Under the pieces are notes generated by a model. It was not told the DNA's origin. It worked only from the letters and a program-made list of their open reading frames with translations, and did not search any database. 28,697 nucleotides of DNA from JAFMDF01 sp039024375 (GTDB lineage Bacteria; Bacteroidota; Bacteroidia; Chitinophagales; Saprospiraceae), in contig JBCCQK010000037.1 of assembly GCA_039024375.1 (NCBI GenBank), forward strand, positions 1-28,697, read 5' to 3'. The translations under genes were made by a program, and so were the position numbers. Shown in pieces: positions 17,443 through 25,775 of this stretch (its first letter is position 1; every line of letters begins with the position of its first letter).

Positions 17443-18036
17443 ATGGTACTTATGGCCGACAATACCAGAAAAATAGCAAAAGAGAAGGTGTTTAATGAGG
17501 AGTTCTTGCCTCAAATAGACGCTTTGTATAATTTTGCTTACCACCTCACTTACAATGAGGCGGATGCCAACGATTTGGTACAGGAGGCCTACATGAAGGC
17601 TTTCCGATTTATTGACCATTATGAAGTGGGCACTAATGCGAAGGCGTGGTTGTTTCGTATTCTAAAAAATGCGTTCATCAACGATTATCGCAAAAAAAAC
17701 AAGCGCCCCGCACGAGTAGATTACGAAGAAGTCCTAATTCACCACAACGAGGAACAAGGTAGCAGCTTTTCTTCTTACGACGATTTGCGAACAGAGATGT
17801 TTGACAAGATGATGGGTGATGAGGTAACCACTGCGATTAATTCGCTACCCGTTGACTTCCGAACGGTTATACTTTTATGTGATATTGAAGGATTTTCCTA
17901 CGAGGAGATTTCTAAGATTATCGACGTGCCTATTGGTACCGTACGGTCACGCCTATTCCGTTCTCGAAATATGTTGAAAGAAAAATTGGCTTCGTACGCC
18001 GCTCAATACGGCTACAAAGACAAACGTTCGAAATAA
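17443..18036 (+). CDS. ECF-type RNA polymerase sigma factor (SigW/RpoE-like)
   Basis: A sigma-70 family factor with only regions 2 and 4. From the ATG at 17443 the product has 197 residues; a second ATG at 17452 (MADNTRKIAKEK) is equally possible, and an in-frame TTG at 17335 is unlikely. Region 2 runs from IDALYNFAYHLTYNEADAND through LVQEAYMKAFRF to KAWLFRILKNAFINDYRK. Region 4 holds INSLPVDFRTVILLCDIEGF, YEEISKIIDVPIGTVRSRLF and RSRNMLKEKL, the usual helix-turn-helix for the -35 element. Bacteroidota factors of this kind are often followed directly by a small anti-sigma factor. Here a candidate anti-sigma gene follows after a gap of about 560 bp. Confidence 0.92.
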   Translation: MVLMADNTRKIAKEKVFNEEFLPQIDALYNFAYHLTYNEADANDLVQEAYMKAFRFIDHYEVGTNAKAWLFRILKNAFINDYRKKNKRPARVDYEEVLIHHNEEQGSSFSSYDDLRTEMFDKMMGDEVTTAINSLPVDFRTVILLCDIEGFSYEEISKIIDVPIGTVRSRLFRSRNMLKEKLASYAAQYGYKDKRSK

Positions 18037-18258
18037 ATATGAATGATGGGTGATGAATGATAAATGATTTTCTCAAGAAGGAAATTTATCAATTAAGAAA
18101 CTTAAAATTAACCCGTGCTACTCTTAAAGTGTAAGTTACTAATTTTCAGTACTTTTAGATTTTAAATTTTGCATTTTAAATTTTATATTTCTCTTATCAT
18201 CCACTATTTATTTTCTTAAAAATTTTATTCACTACGCTACTTCGGTAAGCACTTCAGC

Positions 18259-18431
18259 ACCCCAAGTAAGCGAAAAATCTTTTCCCACTAGGGGTTCCAA
18301 TTATTCTATTTAGCATGATAAGATATTTGAAACAGCAACAATAACTGCGACAAGAGGAAATCACTCCTTTTGACTTCGAATATTATACATGGTGGTTGAT
18401 AGATAATTGAAAATTTTCGCCTGCTTGGGGT
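18259..18431. repeat. Approximately 170-bp imperfect palindrome between sigma and anti-sigma genes
   Basis: ACCCCAAG (18259-18266) and GCGAAAA (18270-18276) pair with TTTTCGC (18414-18420) and CTTGGGGT (18424-18431). Further in, CCAATTATTCTAT (18298-18310) matches ATAGATAATTG (about 18399-18409). ATATTTGA (from 18323) pairs with TCGAATAT (about 18376-18383). The left arm has an insertion of about 16 bases (CTTTTCCCACTAGGGG). No gene is seen in it. It separates the sigma factor from its probable anti-sigma partner. Confidence 0.65.
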
Positions 18432-18494
18432 TCTTTCTGTCAAAATATGATGGTTACTAACGTCAAATGCTCGTTTTTTGTCCCGAAAGTAAAA

Positions 18495-18533
18495 GGGATA
18501 GCGTCTTTTAAGGCGACGGGTTGGCGTTATCCC
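18495..18533. promoter_or_regulatory. Stem-loop in the leader of the anti-sigma-like gene
   Basis: GGGATAGCGTC (18495-18505) pairs with GGCGTTATCCC (18523-18533) over 11 bp with two wobble pairs; an inner CGTC / GACG pairing competes. It lies 62 nt before the ATG at 18596. It may influence expression of the anti-sigma gene, or be a leftover terminator of upstream transcription, since TTATATTTT follows. Confidence 0.45.
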
Positions 18534-18595
18534 TTATATTTTCTCACCAAATGCTGTTGTCAACTACCGTGGCGTACTTTTTAAAACATTCAAAA

Positions 18596-18844
18596 ATGAA
18601 GAATTCAAAGGATTATAAAGAGTTAGTCAAAAAGGTCACGATGTACTTGGATAATGCACTGACCAAAGAAGCGGAAAGAGAATTATTAAGAGAGATAAAG
18701 TCCAATCCCGCCTACATGGAATTGCTTCATAAAGAAAAGTCTTTTAGAGAATTTGTCAAAAGTCGCGTTCAACGCCGCACCGTTTCTCCCGCCTTAGTTC
18801 AATCGATAAAAGAGCGAATAAAAATCGCCCCACCCAGTTTCTAG
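18596..18844 (+). CDS. Small anti-sigma-factor-like protein lacking the zinc-binding cysteines
   Basis: An 82-residue soluble, mostly helical, charged protein (MKNSKDYKELVKKVTMYLDN...). Its layout resembles the short anti-sigma factors found after ECF sigma genes in Bacteroidota: a VTMYLDNALTKEAERELLRE helix, a segment where such proteins usually carry the CxxC zinc ligands, EKSFREFVKSR, and a PALVQSIKERI ending. In this copy the cysteine region reads SNPAYMELLH with no Cys. If it is an anti-sigma factor, it folds without the usual zinc site. The start is the ATG at 18596; in-frame codons further upstream begin in the leader stem-loop and are unlikely. Function is inferred from layout and context. 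Confidence 0.6.
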   Translation: MKNSKDYKELVKKVTMYLDNALTKEAERELLREIKSNPAYMELLHKEKSFREFVKSRVQRRTVSPALVQSIKERIKIAPPSF

Positions 18845-18888
18845 TTTTTTTTGACACACAATTTCCTATACCCTATTTTCTAACTTTA

Positions 18889-19569
18889 TTACCTAATATC
18901 ATCTTCAGGTGCTGAGGTAAATGGTTCTGCCTGCCTGCTACTAGCTGTTGGCGGTATATCAATGGTAATTTCTGCAACTTCTTGGGGACTATCTGCCATT
19001 GTTTCTTCTATGGGGGCCTGTTCGCCAATTTCGTTATCGGGTTCTTTAAAATCTTTTGGTTTGGGCATATCCTCTAAACTTTTCAAACCAAAATAATCCA
19101 TAAACTTTTCACTTGTACCGTATAGTAAGGGTCTTCCAGGCGCATCGCTTCGGCCCGTAATGGCGACCAATTCTTTTTCCAATAATTTCTGTACGGAGTA
19201 ATCACAGCTAACGCCTCTAATTTTTTCCATTTCGCTTTTAGTCACCGGTTGTTTGTAGGCGATGATAGACAAGGTTTCCAACGCTGCCTTTGACAAACGA
19301 CGCTTATTATTTTGCCGCAACAACGTTCCAACCGAGTTATGAAAGGCAGGTTTAGTGAGAAATTGGTAGCCATTGGCAATTTCTAAAAACTCAAAAGAAA
19401 AATGTTCCGCTTGGTATTTTTCCTTCAATTCTTCAATAGCTTTTTCTAAAGCAGCTTTTTTAAATTTTGTTTCAAATGTTTCTTCCAAACAGCCTTTGAT
19501 TTCTTTGAAAGAAATCGGCGATTCGGAAACAAAAACGATACTTTCGATGTGCTGTGCTAGTTGGTCCAT
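18889..19569 (-). CDS. scpB: Segregation and condensation protein B
   Basis: ScpB dimers bind ScpA and SMC to form the SMC-ScpAB complex that organises and segregates the chromosome. From the ATG at 19567-19569 (MDQLAQHIESIVFVSESPIS) the product is 226 residues. Residues 1 to about 80 form the first winged-helix domain. The second holds RLSKAALETLSIIAYKQPVT, IRGVSCDYSVQKLLEKELV and GRSDAPGRPLLYGTSEKFMD, the standard ScpB signature. The last 55 residues are an acidic Pro/Glu-rich tail, probably disordered. An extended start at 19677 would run into the palindromic repeat and is rejected. No scpA lies in the window. The neighbour is divergent. Confidence 0.95.
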   Translation of the reverse strand: MDQLAQHIESIVFVSESPISFKEIKGCLEETFETKFKKAALEKAIEELKEKYQAEHFSFEFLEIANGYQFLTKPAFHNSVGTLLRQNNKRRLSKAALETLSIIAYKQPVTKSEMEKIRGVSCDYSVQKLLEKELVAITGRSDAPGRPLLYGTSEKFMDYFGLKSLEDMPKPKDFKEPDNEIGEQAPIEETMADSPQEVAEITIDIPPTASSRQAEPFTSAPEDDIR

Positions 19570-19615
19570 CTTTATTAATAATGTGTGTAGTTTTACCTTT
19601 ATATGGTCTCTAACC

Positions 19616-19768
19616 ACAATGAATGATGGTTGATGAATGATAAATGTTGAGTATAACGAAAGCCCGAATTTCTTCAAGAGTAACTTTCATACTTCGCAAG
19701 ACAATTATTTTCAATTTACTACCTATTAATATCATTCATCACTTATCATTCATCAATCATTTATAATC
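19616..19768. repeat. Palindromic repeat with TGATGAATGATAA arms
   Basis: TTGATGAATGATAA (19630-19643) is perfectly inverted at 19743-19756, and pairing extends on both sides (AATGAATGATGG against TCATTCATCA-type words). It lies between scpB and the divergent DUF5691 gene. The same word family occurs singly at 18043-18069 and 25802-25831, so this looks like a dispersed repeat. Confidence 0.65.
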
Positions 19769-19889
19769 TAATCTATCGAACAAAGAGCTTTTCCATAAAC
19801 CCCTTTCTATTCTAAGGAAAGACAAAAATAAGTAGTTTCTTTGCTTGCCAAAGTCTTTTTTTATACCAAAAAATAAATACCCTTTCATT

Positions 19890-21443
19890 TTGCGCTGGAA
19901 CGAACTGGTCAAACTTGCTTTATTGGGGACGGAACGAAGTACCCTTTCGCCTGCTGCCAAATCGGCGTTGGAGCAATACGGTATTGACACCAGTAAAGAA
20001 ATGACGGAGGTAATATTGGAAGCAGCAGCCTTACAAGCCCCCTTACAAAAAGCGGGCTACGAACCAACAAAGTGGGAAGGAAGAACGATAGACAACAGCC
20101 CCGAGGAAATCCTTGATAGTTGTAGCCAAAAATCGGCTAAACATCTTGAACTCATTTTAAAGGGAATCTATGCACCCGCTTTATCCGAGTTTGTGGAAAC
20201 CATGCAATTGTATCAAAAGGGACTTCCCTTTGAATCCTTGCCTGACCTTTTGGACAAATGTGTAAAAGACGAATTACTCTGGCAACAAATTCGTCCAATT
20301 ATCGGCGAACGGGGAAAGTGGTTAACCCAACTAAACCCTAATTGGCAAAAACTAATACCGAATATTTCCGATGACCAATGGGAAATCGGTACGAAGGTCG
20401 AACGGATTAGCCTGTTGAAAGAATTGCGCTGTCGCAACCCCGCCGAAGGTTTACAACTATTGGCGACGACTTGGTCGGAGGAAGGATTATCGGAAAAAAC
20501 AGCTTTTATAAAATGTCTAGCCATTGGATTGTCTCCTTCGGATGAGCCTTTTCTGGAAGCAACGCTAGACTTTCCTCGAAAAGAGGTGCGAAAGGTAGCC
20601 GCTACCCTACTAGCCCAATTGCCCCAAAGTCAACTGCAACAGAGAATTTTTACAGCCGCTAAAAAGGCAATTCAATTGAGCCGAACGGAAGAAGGACGGG
20701 AAAAACCAATTATCCAATTACCTAATACGAAAGATAAAGACCTCATCAGAGATGGCATTTCGCCTAAGAAGACGTGGAAAAAAGGTGGGGCAGTTACGGG
20801 GATGTTGTACCAGATGGTCGCTATTATCCCCCCCAAGCGTTGGGAGCAGTATCTGCAGAAAACTCCTGCTGGAATCTTAACCTTCTTTGCCCAAAGTGAA
20901 TGGACGATGATGTTAGTGGAAGGGTTAACCCAAGCGGCTAATTTACACGATAATGATACTTGGAAGGAAGCTATTCTGCGATTTTGGCTACGACATTATA
21001 CCCATCGGCAATGGACACAATTAGATATTTCACCGATTTTGGATAGTCTTTCCAATGAAGTTTTTAATGCAGTACTTTCTGAAAAACTGCGGGCCGTTTC
21101 TTTTTTACCCGAAGAACATTCGCCACTAATTCAATTATTACAAAAAGAACAGTACGTCTGGGAAGAGCGCCTCGTTAATCTAGTAATGAATCAGTTGAAA
21201 ACGTGGACTAAAGAAAACGTAAGCTACTCTTGGTCGGGCTATCAATATCGACTTTTGGTAAAAAAAGCAGCTTACACAATACCGCCCATTTTAGAAAAGA
21301 AACTAAGTCAATTTTGGTTGAGCGACAGCTATAATTGGGCGGGTTGGGAAAAAGATTTGCAGCAGTTTTTGACGGTGCTGCGCTTTCGACGGGAGATGTT
21401 CGAGGAATTGGCAGGTGTAGAGGTTGAGGGGCAGAAAGGCTAA
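19890..21443 (+). CDS. DUF5691 family protein (MoxR-associated)
   Basis: A 517-residue cytoplasmic, largely helical protein with HEAT-like character, similar to DUF5691 proteins. Family marks are the N-terminal WNELVKLALLGTERS, LEQYGID and later helical repeats with WLTQLNPNW and FPRKEVRKVAATLLAQLP. Its molecular role is unknown. DUF5691 genes typically sit beside a MoxR AAA+ ATPase together with DUF5682, VWA and SWIM-domain genes, and the MoxR partner follows here. No ATG is available near the start. The TTG at 19890 puts the conserved LRWNELVKLALLGTER at the N-terminus; a TTG at 19845 would add 15 residues. The gene ends about 250 bp before the MoxR gene. Assignment rests on motif recall and gene pairing. 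Confidence 0.7.
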   Translation: MRWNELVKLALLGTERSTLSPAAKSALEQYGIDTSKEMTEVILEAAALQAPLQKAGYEPTKWEGRTIDNSPEEILDSCSQKSAKHLELILKGIYAPALSEFVETMQLYQKGLPFESLPDLLDKCVKDELLWQQIRPIIGERGKWLTQLNPNWQKLIPNISDDQWEIGTKVERISLLKELRCRNPAEGLQLLATTWSEEGLSEKTAFIKCLAIGLSPSDEPFLEATLDFPRKEVRKVAATLLAQLPQSQLQQRIFTAAKKAIQLSRTEEGREKPIIQLPNTKDKDLIRDGISPKKTWKKGGAVTGMLYQMVAIIPPKRWEQYLQKTPAGILTFFAQSEWTMMLVEGLTQAANLHDNDTWKEAILRFWLRHYTHRQWTQLDISPILDSLSNEVFNAVLSEKLRAVSFLPEEHSPLIQLLQKEQYVWEERLVNLVMNQLKTWTKENVSYSWSGYQYRLLVKKAAYTIPPILEKKLSQFWLSDSYNWAGWEKDLQQFLTVLRFRREMFEELAGVEVEGQKG

Positions 21444-21496
21444 GAGGTTGCCTGTATCACAATCTAAGTCCTCGGACAGAATTAATTTATATTTTC

Positions 21497-21594
21497 AGAC
21501 AGGACTCGCCCGCTGCGCAGTCGAGCGGATTTCAAGCTTCACAGGATATGACTTATAAACGGTATCAATCCTGTAAATCGTGTTAATCCTGTCT
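21497..21594. repeat. Imperfect palindrome of the ATCCTGT repeat family
   Basis: AGACAGGA (21497-21504) pairs with TCCTGTCT (21587-21594), and ACAGGAT (21541-21547) with ATCCTGT (21568-21574). The left arm carries an insert CCGCTGCGCAGTCGAGCGG, itself a small hairpin (CCGCT / AGCGG). The right arm read in reverse (AGACAGGATTAACACGATTT) closely matches the sequence at 27215-27233, so both belong to one dispersed family. A direct repeat TCTAAGTCCTCG flanks it on both sides (near 21463 and 21615). It sits between the DUF5691 and MoxR genes. Confidence 0.65.
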
Positions 21595-21694
21595 AAGAAA
21601 TTTACAACAACGCCGTCTAAGTCCTCGTCACGCAGAGATGGTAGTCAGCCGTCAACATTTGAACGAATAACAAATACCAAATAACCACCTAATC

Positions 21695-22777
21695 ATGAGC
21701 AAGGTTCTACGACAACACGCCGAAAACCAATACGCTAAAGAATTGAAAGCGTTAAAAAAAATCGACGACCGCCAAGTGCCTACCAACTGGGCGATGTCCC
21801 CGTGGGCAGTGGTCACCTATATCATGGGCGGAACGCTGGAAGATGGGACGGAAATAGAGCCTAAGTATTTCGGCAACCGACGATTGATGGAAGTAGCCGT
21901 AGCAACCCTAGTCACCGACCGAGCCTTGATGCTCATGGGGATTCCAGGAACAGGTAAAACGTGGGTATCCGAACATTTAGCGGCGGCTATCTCGGGAGAT
22001 TCCACTTTATTGGTACAGGGTACAGCCGGCATGAGCGAAGAATCCCTTCGATATGGTTGGAACTACGCAAAACTGATTGCCGAAGGCCCAACCGAATCTG
22101 CTTTGGTACCCAGCCCGATGATGACGGCCATGCAAACGGGGAAAGTGGCTCGCATTGAAGAGTTGACCCGTATTCCGTCGGACGTACAGGATACGCTTAT
22201 CACTTTATTATCGGAAAAAACACTACCGATTCCCGAATTGAACACTGAAGTACAAGCACAAAAAGGCTTTAACGTCATTGCAACGGCCAACGACCGAGAC
22301 AAGGGGGTTAACGAGTTGTCAAGCGCCTTGCGACGGCGTTTCAATACCGTTGTTTTACCTTTGCCAACTGAATTAGCAGAAGAAGTGAACATCGTAAAAA
22401 ACCGAGTGGACAAATTGGGAAAGGCGTTAGAAATGCCGAGTGCGCCCACCCCTGTGAAAGAAATTCAACGCTTAGTAACCATTTTTAGAGAACTGCGTAC
22501 TGGAAAGACCGAGGATAATCGAACCAAGTTAAAATCTCCGAGCAGTACGCTCAGTACCGCCGAAGCGATTTCAGTTATCAACAGTGGCCAAGCGTTGGCT
22601 TCTCATTTTGGCGACGGCGAATTGAAAGCAGTTGATTTAGCGGCGGGCATTACTGGCGCCATCATCAAAGACCCCGTACAGGATAAAACGGTCTGGATAG
22701 AATACTTAGAAACGGTAGTGAAAGACCGAAAAGACTGGAAAGATTTGTATCGAGCCTGTCGGGAGTTGGTCGATTGA
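21695..22777 (+). CDS. MoxR-type AAA+ ATPase
   Basis: A 360-residue AAA+ ATPase of the MoxR branch, proteins that act as chaperone-like remodelers, often with VWA-domain partners. Walker A is MGIPGTGKTW (81-90). The Walker B position reads VARIEELTR (151-159), with Glu-Glu rather than Asp-Glu. Sensor 1 is NVIATANDRDKG (193-204), and the arginine-finger segment is SSALRRRFN (209-217). A short N-terminal region with NWAMSPWAVVTYI precedes the ATPase core, and a helical lid domain follows. The upstream DUF5691 gene supports a shared complex. The usual further partners (DUF5682, VWA, SWIM) are not next to it; the next gene is a foldase. The ATG at 21695 has no Shine-Dalgarno sequence. Confidence 0.88.
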   Translation: MSKVLRQHAENQYAKELKALKKIDDRQVPTNWAMSPWAVVTYIMGGTLEDGTEIEPKYFGNRRLMEVAVATLVTDRALMLMGIPGTGKTWVSEHLAAAISGDSTLLVQGTAGMSEESLRYGWNYAKLIAEGPTESALVPSPMMTAMQTGKVARIEELTRIPSDVQDTLITLLSEKTLPIPELNTEVQAQKGFNVIATANDRDKGVNELSSALRRRFNTVVLPLPTELAEEVNIVKNRVDKLGKALEMPSAPTPVKEIQRLVTIFRELRTGKTEDNRTKLKSPSSTLSTAEAISVINSGQALASHFGDGELKAVDLAAGITGAIIKDPVQDKTVWIEYLETVVKDRKDWKDLYRACRELVD

Positions 22778-22787
22778 TAGGAATAAA

Positions 22788-22818
22788 TTGATATTTACCT
22801 TCATTGTGCGTAAATTTG
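22788..22818 (+). promoter_or_regulatory. Bacteroidota-type promoter for the ppiD-like gene
   Basis: TTG at 22788-22790, a 20-nt spacer and TAAATTTG at 22811-22818 match the Bacteroidota consensus (TTTG / TAnnTTTG). Transcription would start near 22825, leaving a leader of about 300 nt before the ATG at 23127. Confidence 0.55.
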
Positions 22819-22843
22819 CAGCACTTTTGAAAAATGGGCTATT

Positions 22844-22898
22844 TTAGGATAGCCTAAAAATTTAATTACTGATTTTATCTCATTGGTTATCAGTAATT
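22844..22898 (+). promoter_or_regulatory. Two hairpins in the ppiD leader
   Basis: Just after the predicted transcription start come GGCTAT / ATAGCC (about 22844-22861) and then AATTACTGAT (22864-22873) with its perfect complement at 22889-22898. The rest of the 349-bp gap is AT-rich without a gene. The structures could stabilise or regulate the leader; this is inferred. Confidence 0.4.
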
Positions 22899-23126
22899 TG
22901 AGAACAAAAAAGTAAATGCTCAATAAATGCTCGTTGAAAGACGGGAAAATAGTTATTTCAATCTCGCTTAATAAAGCAGAATTAAAATATCGCTTTTGAG
23001 TACTTACTAAAAAAAGCTAAAACGGCAAAAGTTTCGTGAGAAACAGATTTACTTTACACTTAGGTGAGTGCAAAAAATAAAACCTGTATTTTTTATACTC
23101 CACTACAAAAAAATTGAATTAAACAG

Positions 23127-25232
23127 ATGGCACTTATAGGAACGATTCGAAAAAATAGCTGGCTATTAATCGTCGTCATTGGTTTAGCATTAGCAGCGTT
23201 CATCATTATGGATATGACGAGTGCGGGTAATCGAGGGGGAGCAGTTACCTCCTTGGCCATGGGAAAAATTGAAGGGAAAACGGTCGATTGGAACGAGTTT
23301 CAAGGTGTAGAAAATATGCTCTACCAAGGAAGTTCTGCGGATGTTTTTCTCAGAAGAAGTCAATTGTGGAATTACTTCGTAGAAGAAGCAATCGTCTCGA
23401 AGCAAGCGGAAGCCTTGGGTTTACAAGTGAGCAAAGATGAGTTGATTGATTTACAATTTGGTGCTAATAAAAGCCCCGTCATCATGAACCGATTCCGTAA
23501 TCCACAAACGGGAATGGTGGATGTGAACGCTTTGAACCAAGTACAACAGCAAATCCAAAGCAATACTATGACTCCAGAATACAAGCGATTTTGGAGACAC
23601 CAAGAAAAGGAAATCATCAAAGACCGATTGCAAGGGAAAATTAATAATATGGTTTCCAAAGCACTCTATACACCTACCTGGATGGTTGAGCAAACCTACG
23701 GTGACCAAACCCAACGAATTGCCTTTGATTTCGTTAAAGTTCCTTTCACGGAAGTGGACGATAGCGAAGTAACTCTATCCGATAGCGATTATTCCAACTA
23801 CTTGGCGGCCAACAAAGGCACTTATATGCAAGACGAAGAAACGCGTAGAGTAGATTACGTGGTATATGACGTCATCGCTACGCCCGAAGATTCTGCTAGT
23901 TATCGTAATGCGCTAACGGATTTGATTAGTGAGTTTGAATCTACAGACAACGATACGATTTTTGTAGAAAACAACTACGGCGCCATTAACCCACAGTGGA
24001 TTGATAAAGACGGATTACCGCTTTCTATTCAAGAAGGTGTTTACAATACGTCCGTAGGAAAGGTGTACGGCCCTTATTTGGAAGGCAATACTTACCAGAT
24101 TTTAAAGGTGTTAGAAAAGCAAGAAATGGCGGATTCTTCCACGACTCGTCACATCTTGATTAACGCCACCGATGAAGCTAGCTTCGCGGCAGCGGACGCT
24201 AAAATTGACAGTTTGAAAGGGGTGATTGAAGCGGGCGGTGACTTCGAAGAATTGGCCAAAGAATTTAGCCAAGACCAAGGTAGTGCCTCTAAAGGTGGTT
24301 TATACGAAAAAATTCCCGTCAACCAGTTTGTCCCCGAATATCAAGATGTGATGCTTAACGGTAATATCGGTCAGCTATACAAGGCGAGAACGGCTTACGG
24401 CGTCCACTTAATTAAGCCCATTAGCCGTTCCAAAGAAACAACGGAACGTGTCAAAGTAGCTATTATTGGCCAAGCGGTCAATCCTAGTGAAGAGACCATC
24501 AGTGCGGTATTTGAAGAGGCGAATACCTTTGTTTCTAACAATCGAACATTAGAGGCTATGCAAGCGGCCGTTGCTCAAAGCGGTACTTTAACGATTGAGA
24601 ACTCTGGTGCTTTAAAAGCGAATGATTTCTCTGTGGGAACATTAGGTAGCGGTTCGGATGCGAGAGATATTGTCAAATTTGCTTTTGACCCCAATTCGGA
24701 AGTAGGTGAAGTTTCGGCGAACGTTTACGCTTTCCAAGACCCCGTTGAGTTATACACTAATAAATATGTGGTGGCTGGATTAGCTAGCGTAACTCCTGCG
24801 GGCATGCCTTCCATTGCGAGTTTGAAAGACGAAATTGAAGCATTGGTGCGCAACCAGAAAAAAGGAGAGGTTTTAAAAAGTAAAATTAGTGGTTCTGACT
24901 TGAGTACCATCGCTACTCAATTTGATTCGGAAGTAGAGAACGCAGAGAATGTTACTTTCGATGCCACTTTTGTGCAAGGGTTAGGTAACGAGCCCGACGT
25001 GATTGCCACGGCTTTCAACTTGGATGTGAATAGTGTTTCTGAACCAATTGTCGGAAGTAGCGGTGTCTATGTAGTCAAGTTAAACGAAAAGCCCGCCGTC
25101 GGTCCTGCAACGAATATTCCTCAATTGAGAAAAAATAGTTCTTCTACTGCTCAGACGCAAGTAACGTCAAGATTGATGCAAGCAATGAAGAAAAATGCGG
25201 AGGTAGAAGATTTACGGTCTAAGTTTTACTAG
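23127..25232 (+). CDS. PpiD/SurA-like periplasmic peptidyl-prolyl isomerase
   Basis: A 701-residue membrane-anchored foldase facing the periplasm. One N-terminal helix (about 12-30, SWLLIVVIGLALAAFIIMDM) anchors it. A SurA_N-like chaperone region follows (about 45-200, with FVEEAIVSKQAEALGLQVSK and DLQFG). The parvulin (PpiC) domain at about 339-432 carries the signature TTRHILINATDE, FEELAKEFSQDQGSASKGG, IPVNQFVPEYQDVML and AYGVHLIK. The C-terminal region has a second, degenerate parvulin-like copy (around 580-670). The overall layout is that of Bacteroidota PpiD-type foldases, which help outer-membrane and exported proteins fold. It has its own promoter and a palindrome overlapping its stop codon. 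Confidence 0.9.
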   Translation: MALIGTIRKNSWLLIVVIGLALAAFIIMDMTSAGNRGGAVTSLAMGKIEGKTVDWNEFQGVENMLYQGSSADVFLRRSQLWNYFVEEAIVSKQAEALGLQVSKDELIDLQFGANKSPVIMNRFRNPQTGMVDVNALNQVQQQIQSNTMTPEYKRFWRHQEKEIIKDRLQGKINNMVSKALYTPTWMVEQTYGDQTQRIAFDFVKVPFTEVDDSEVTLSDSDYSNYLAANKGTYMQDEETRRVDYVVYDVIATPEDSASYRNALTDLISEFESTDNDTIFVENNYGAINPQWIDKDGLPLSIQEGVYNTSVGKVYGPYLEGNTYQILKVLEKQEMADSSTTRHILINATDEASFAAADAKIDSLKGVIEAGGDFEELAKEFSQDQGSASKGGLYEKIPVNQFVPEYQDVMLNGNIGQLYKARTAYGVHLIKPISRSKETTERVKVAIIGQAVNPSEETISAVFEEANTFVSNNRTLEAMQAAVAQSGTLTIENSGALKANDFSVGTLGSGSDARDIVKFAFDPNSEVGEVSANVYAFQDPVELYTNKYVVAGLASVTPAGMPSIASLKDEIEALVRNQKKGEVLKSKISGSDLSTIATQFDSEVENAENVTFDATFVQGLGNEPDVIATAFNLDVNSVSEPIVGSSGVYVVKLNEKPAVGPATNIPQLRKNSSSTAQTQVTSRLMQAMKKNAEVEDLRSKFY

Positions 25233-25394
25233 TGGTTCAAGTCATAAGTAATTGATAGTTTAATCGAGTGTATTTTTTCGTTAGACAAGGCATTTTTTTT
25301 GAGAATAGCCGTAGCTCTTTGAGAAAAAAATAACGCAGTGTAACGGAAAAAGACGCCGATTTAACCTGTCAAGGATTTATGACTTGAACCACTA
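25230..25394. repeat. 165-bp palindrome with perfect 18-bp ends, overlapping the ppiD stop
   Basis: TAGTGGTTCAAGTCATAA at 25230-25247 is perfectly inverted at 25377-25394. The left arm begins with the TAG stop codon of the foldase gene. Pairing continues inward with gaps: CGTTA next to a T-run, ATTTTTTTT against AAAAAAAAT, and a small central AGC-CGTAGCT hairpin around 25307-25315. The RNA would be one long imperfect hairpin. The size and perfect ends also fit a MITE-like element. Confidence 0.75.
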
Positions 25395-25534
25395 GGATGG
25401 TGATTTGTGACTAGTTGACTAGTGATTAGTTAGGCAGCGTACTAACTTCCAAATCTTTGTTCTACTACAAAATAGTCAATTACTTACCACTAAAAACTAC
25501 TAGCAAGTTTTATACGTTCAAAGGAACGAATTTC

Positions 25535-25570
25535 AAAAAAGAGCGGTTGACGAGTCAATCGCTCTTTTTT
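25535..25570. terminator. Rho-independent terminator downstream of the foldase gene
   Basis: AAAAAAGAGCGGTTGA (25535-25550) pairs with TCAATCGCTCTTTTTT (25555-25570) through a single G-T wobble and is flanked by A and T runs. It lies about 300 bp after the foldase stop, beyond the palindrome, so the palindrome would be in the 3' part of that transcript. Confidence 0.75.
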
Positions 25571-25609
25571 GATTTAGGGTAGTCATAGAGCTACTTGAAT
25601 TATTGCTAT

Positions 25610-25775
25610 ATTTAGATAATCGCAAAACTCGGAGCGTTGCGTTACGTTTGTGTTTATTCTGAAATTTTTCGTATGGAATGTGGTTCCAGCACTTCGAGTG
25701 CTGGAACCACTGAACCTACTTCGAATAAAGTCTATTTATACCGTCTAAAATTTGCGATAAGCACTATATTTTTAT
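25610..25775. repeat. Approximately 165-bp palindrome with a perfect 14-bp core hairpin
   Basis: The core is GTGGTTCCAGCACT (25680-25693), loop TCG and the exact complement (25697-25710). Outward, TTTATTCTGAA (25653-25663) pairs with TTCGAATAAA (25720-25729), and ATCGCAAA (25619-25626) with TTTGCGAT (25751-25758). It has no coding content and lies between the foldase terminator and proA. Confidence 0.7.

Noticed and set aside
18037..18258. AT-rich repeats such as ATTTTAAATTTT after the sigma gene as a possible origin or binding array
   Set aside because: Only two short units are present and no DnaA boxes or other ordered motifs were seen.
18521..18595. TTG start extending the anti-sigma-like protein by 25 residues
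   Set aside because: The added residues lie partly in the leader stem-loop; the ATG at 18596 starts the recognisable part.
25233..25245. GGTTCAAGTCA resembling a tRNA T-loop
   Set aside because: No matching acceptor, D or anticodon arms; it is part of the perfect 18-bp palindrome arm overlapping the foldase stop.
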